Source: an uncultured Clostridia bacterium
GTDB lineage: Bacteria > Bacillota > Clostridia > Oscillospirales > Ruminococcaceae
NCBI GenBank assembly: GCA_947631445.1
Contig: CANRLN010000013.1
Location: forward strand, 1-41,984
Length of the DNA: 41,984 nucleotides
Direction of reading: 5' to 3'
Below are positions 41,592 through 41,984 of this stretch, piece by piece. The translations under genes were made by a program, and so were the position numbers. A model generated the notes under the pieces. The model saw only the letters and a list, made by a program, of their open reading frames with translations. It did not search any database and was not told where the DNA came from. Positions within the stretch are counted from its first letter, which is position 1, and every line of letters starts with the position of its first letter.

Positions 41592-41984
41592 CAAGCGTCA
41601 CAACGAGCAACGCAGGAACGGCATTTTCTTAGTATTTCGGACTGTACCTCCGTTAATTATTAAGGCTGAAATTCTGCCCCATAAGTCTTAGTCTGCGGAT
41701 TATAAAAAACACAGACGGCAGTTTCTTACTTTGTTGGACTCACTCCTAACGATTTAAATTTCCAGTCTATAGAAACCTCTAATCATAGTTCATCAATCCT
41801 TTACTAAAGAATACCCGAAAGGGAAAACTTTAAAAGCATTTTGTTATGCCATCGGACTATCCTCCAAATTAATTATTAGAGCCTAACACTCCTAAATCTT
41901 ATGTTCGCAAAAAACGAACGGCAGTTTGTTAAACCTTTGGACTCACTCCTAACGATTTAAATTTCCAGTCTATAGAAACCTTTA
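41592..41984 (-). ncRNA. tandem structured RNA, unrecognised (continues past window edge)
   Basis: Two copies at a 203-bp offset; 45 bp (41734-41778 and 41937-41981) are identical. Each copy has two related subunits, so four in all: plus-strand core GGACT-n-CTCC at 41639-41651, 41736-41746, 41854-41865, 41939-41949, each preceded by (AACG)GCA-TTT-TTA at 41617, 41714, 41832, 41917. Two stems differ in sequence between copies yet stay paired: GTCTG/CAGAC (41691-41695, 41712-41716) against GTTCG/CGAAC (41903-41907, 41915-41919), and GGC/GCC (41664-41678) against GAG/CTC (41879-41891). This points to conserved RNA structure. Direction is taken from the minus-strand terminator at 41546. No open frame is plausible. 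Confidence 0.65.
41734..41981. repeat. 45-bp perfect direct repeat, 203 bp apart
   Basis: Copies at 41734-41778 and 41937-41981, the most conserved piece of the tandem RNA units. Confidence 0.95.

Overview
The window looks like chromosome of a low-G+C, strictly anaerobic, spore-forming member of the Clostridia, possibly of the gut Ruminococcus/Oscillospira kind (inference). Support: a complete spoIIA sporulation operon with a Spo0A-type box, fermentative AdhE behind Rex-like operators, an Nfn-type transhydrogenase pair, a FeoA-FeoB fusion, SufC/SufB without an E. coli-type suf operon, strong AGGAGG ribosome binding sites, and many sigma-A promoters with exact 17-nt spacers. Most genes are on the minus strand; I describe them in transcription order.

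Left part (1-7932): sufB/D fragment and sufC downstream of feoAB (iron and Fe-S assembly); a three-gene ABC export operon (membrane-anchored protein, ATPase, permease) whose promoter is preceded by four 11-bp CTTAAG-type direct repeats. Between this operon and the next lies a compact element at 7687-7929 that resembles a one-spacer type I-E CRISPR remnant with its own promoter and terminator.

Nitrogen block (7933-16351): a glutamine-synthetase-like gene that has lost most of the residues needed for catalysis, an ANTAR antiterminator whose receiver lacks the phosphorylatable Asp, and gltB-gltD (glutamate synthase). The gltB leader carries a premature terminator overlapping a possible ANTAR-type hexaloop. 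Together these suggest a glutamine-sensing antitermination circuit built from a pseudoenzyme and a pseudoreceiver (inference).

Middle (16666-24200): a DUF1292 gene, a stand-alone structured RNA (6S-like at best), a lipoprotein-ATPase-permease ABC operon, a type I toxin-antitoxin-like locus (36-aa membrane peptide, hidden Shine-Dalgarno, convergent antisense RNA), a PdaA-type peptidoglycan deacetylase, and a GAF/degenerate GGDEF/EAL protein.

Right part (24300-41354): XRE regulator with a zinc-ribbon membrane protein, TerD protein, spoIIAA-spoIIAB-sigF, a PadR-DUF1700-DUF4097 operon, nfnAB, adhE, an unrecognised cysteine-containing protein, tRNA-Arg(CCU) co-transcribed with a 47-aa membrane protein, gap, an LCP cell-wall ligase and a short MecA-like protein. 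The right edge (about 41590-41984, running out of the window) holds four related subunits in two tandem copies of a structured RNA with compensatory changes between copies; I do not recognise it.

All calls are from reading the sequence; no search or folding program was run.
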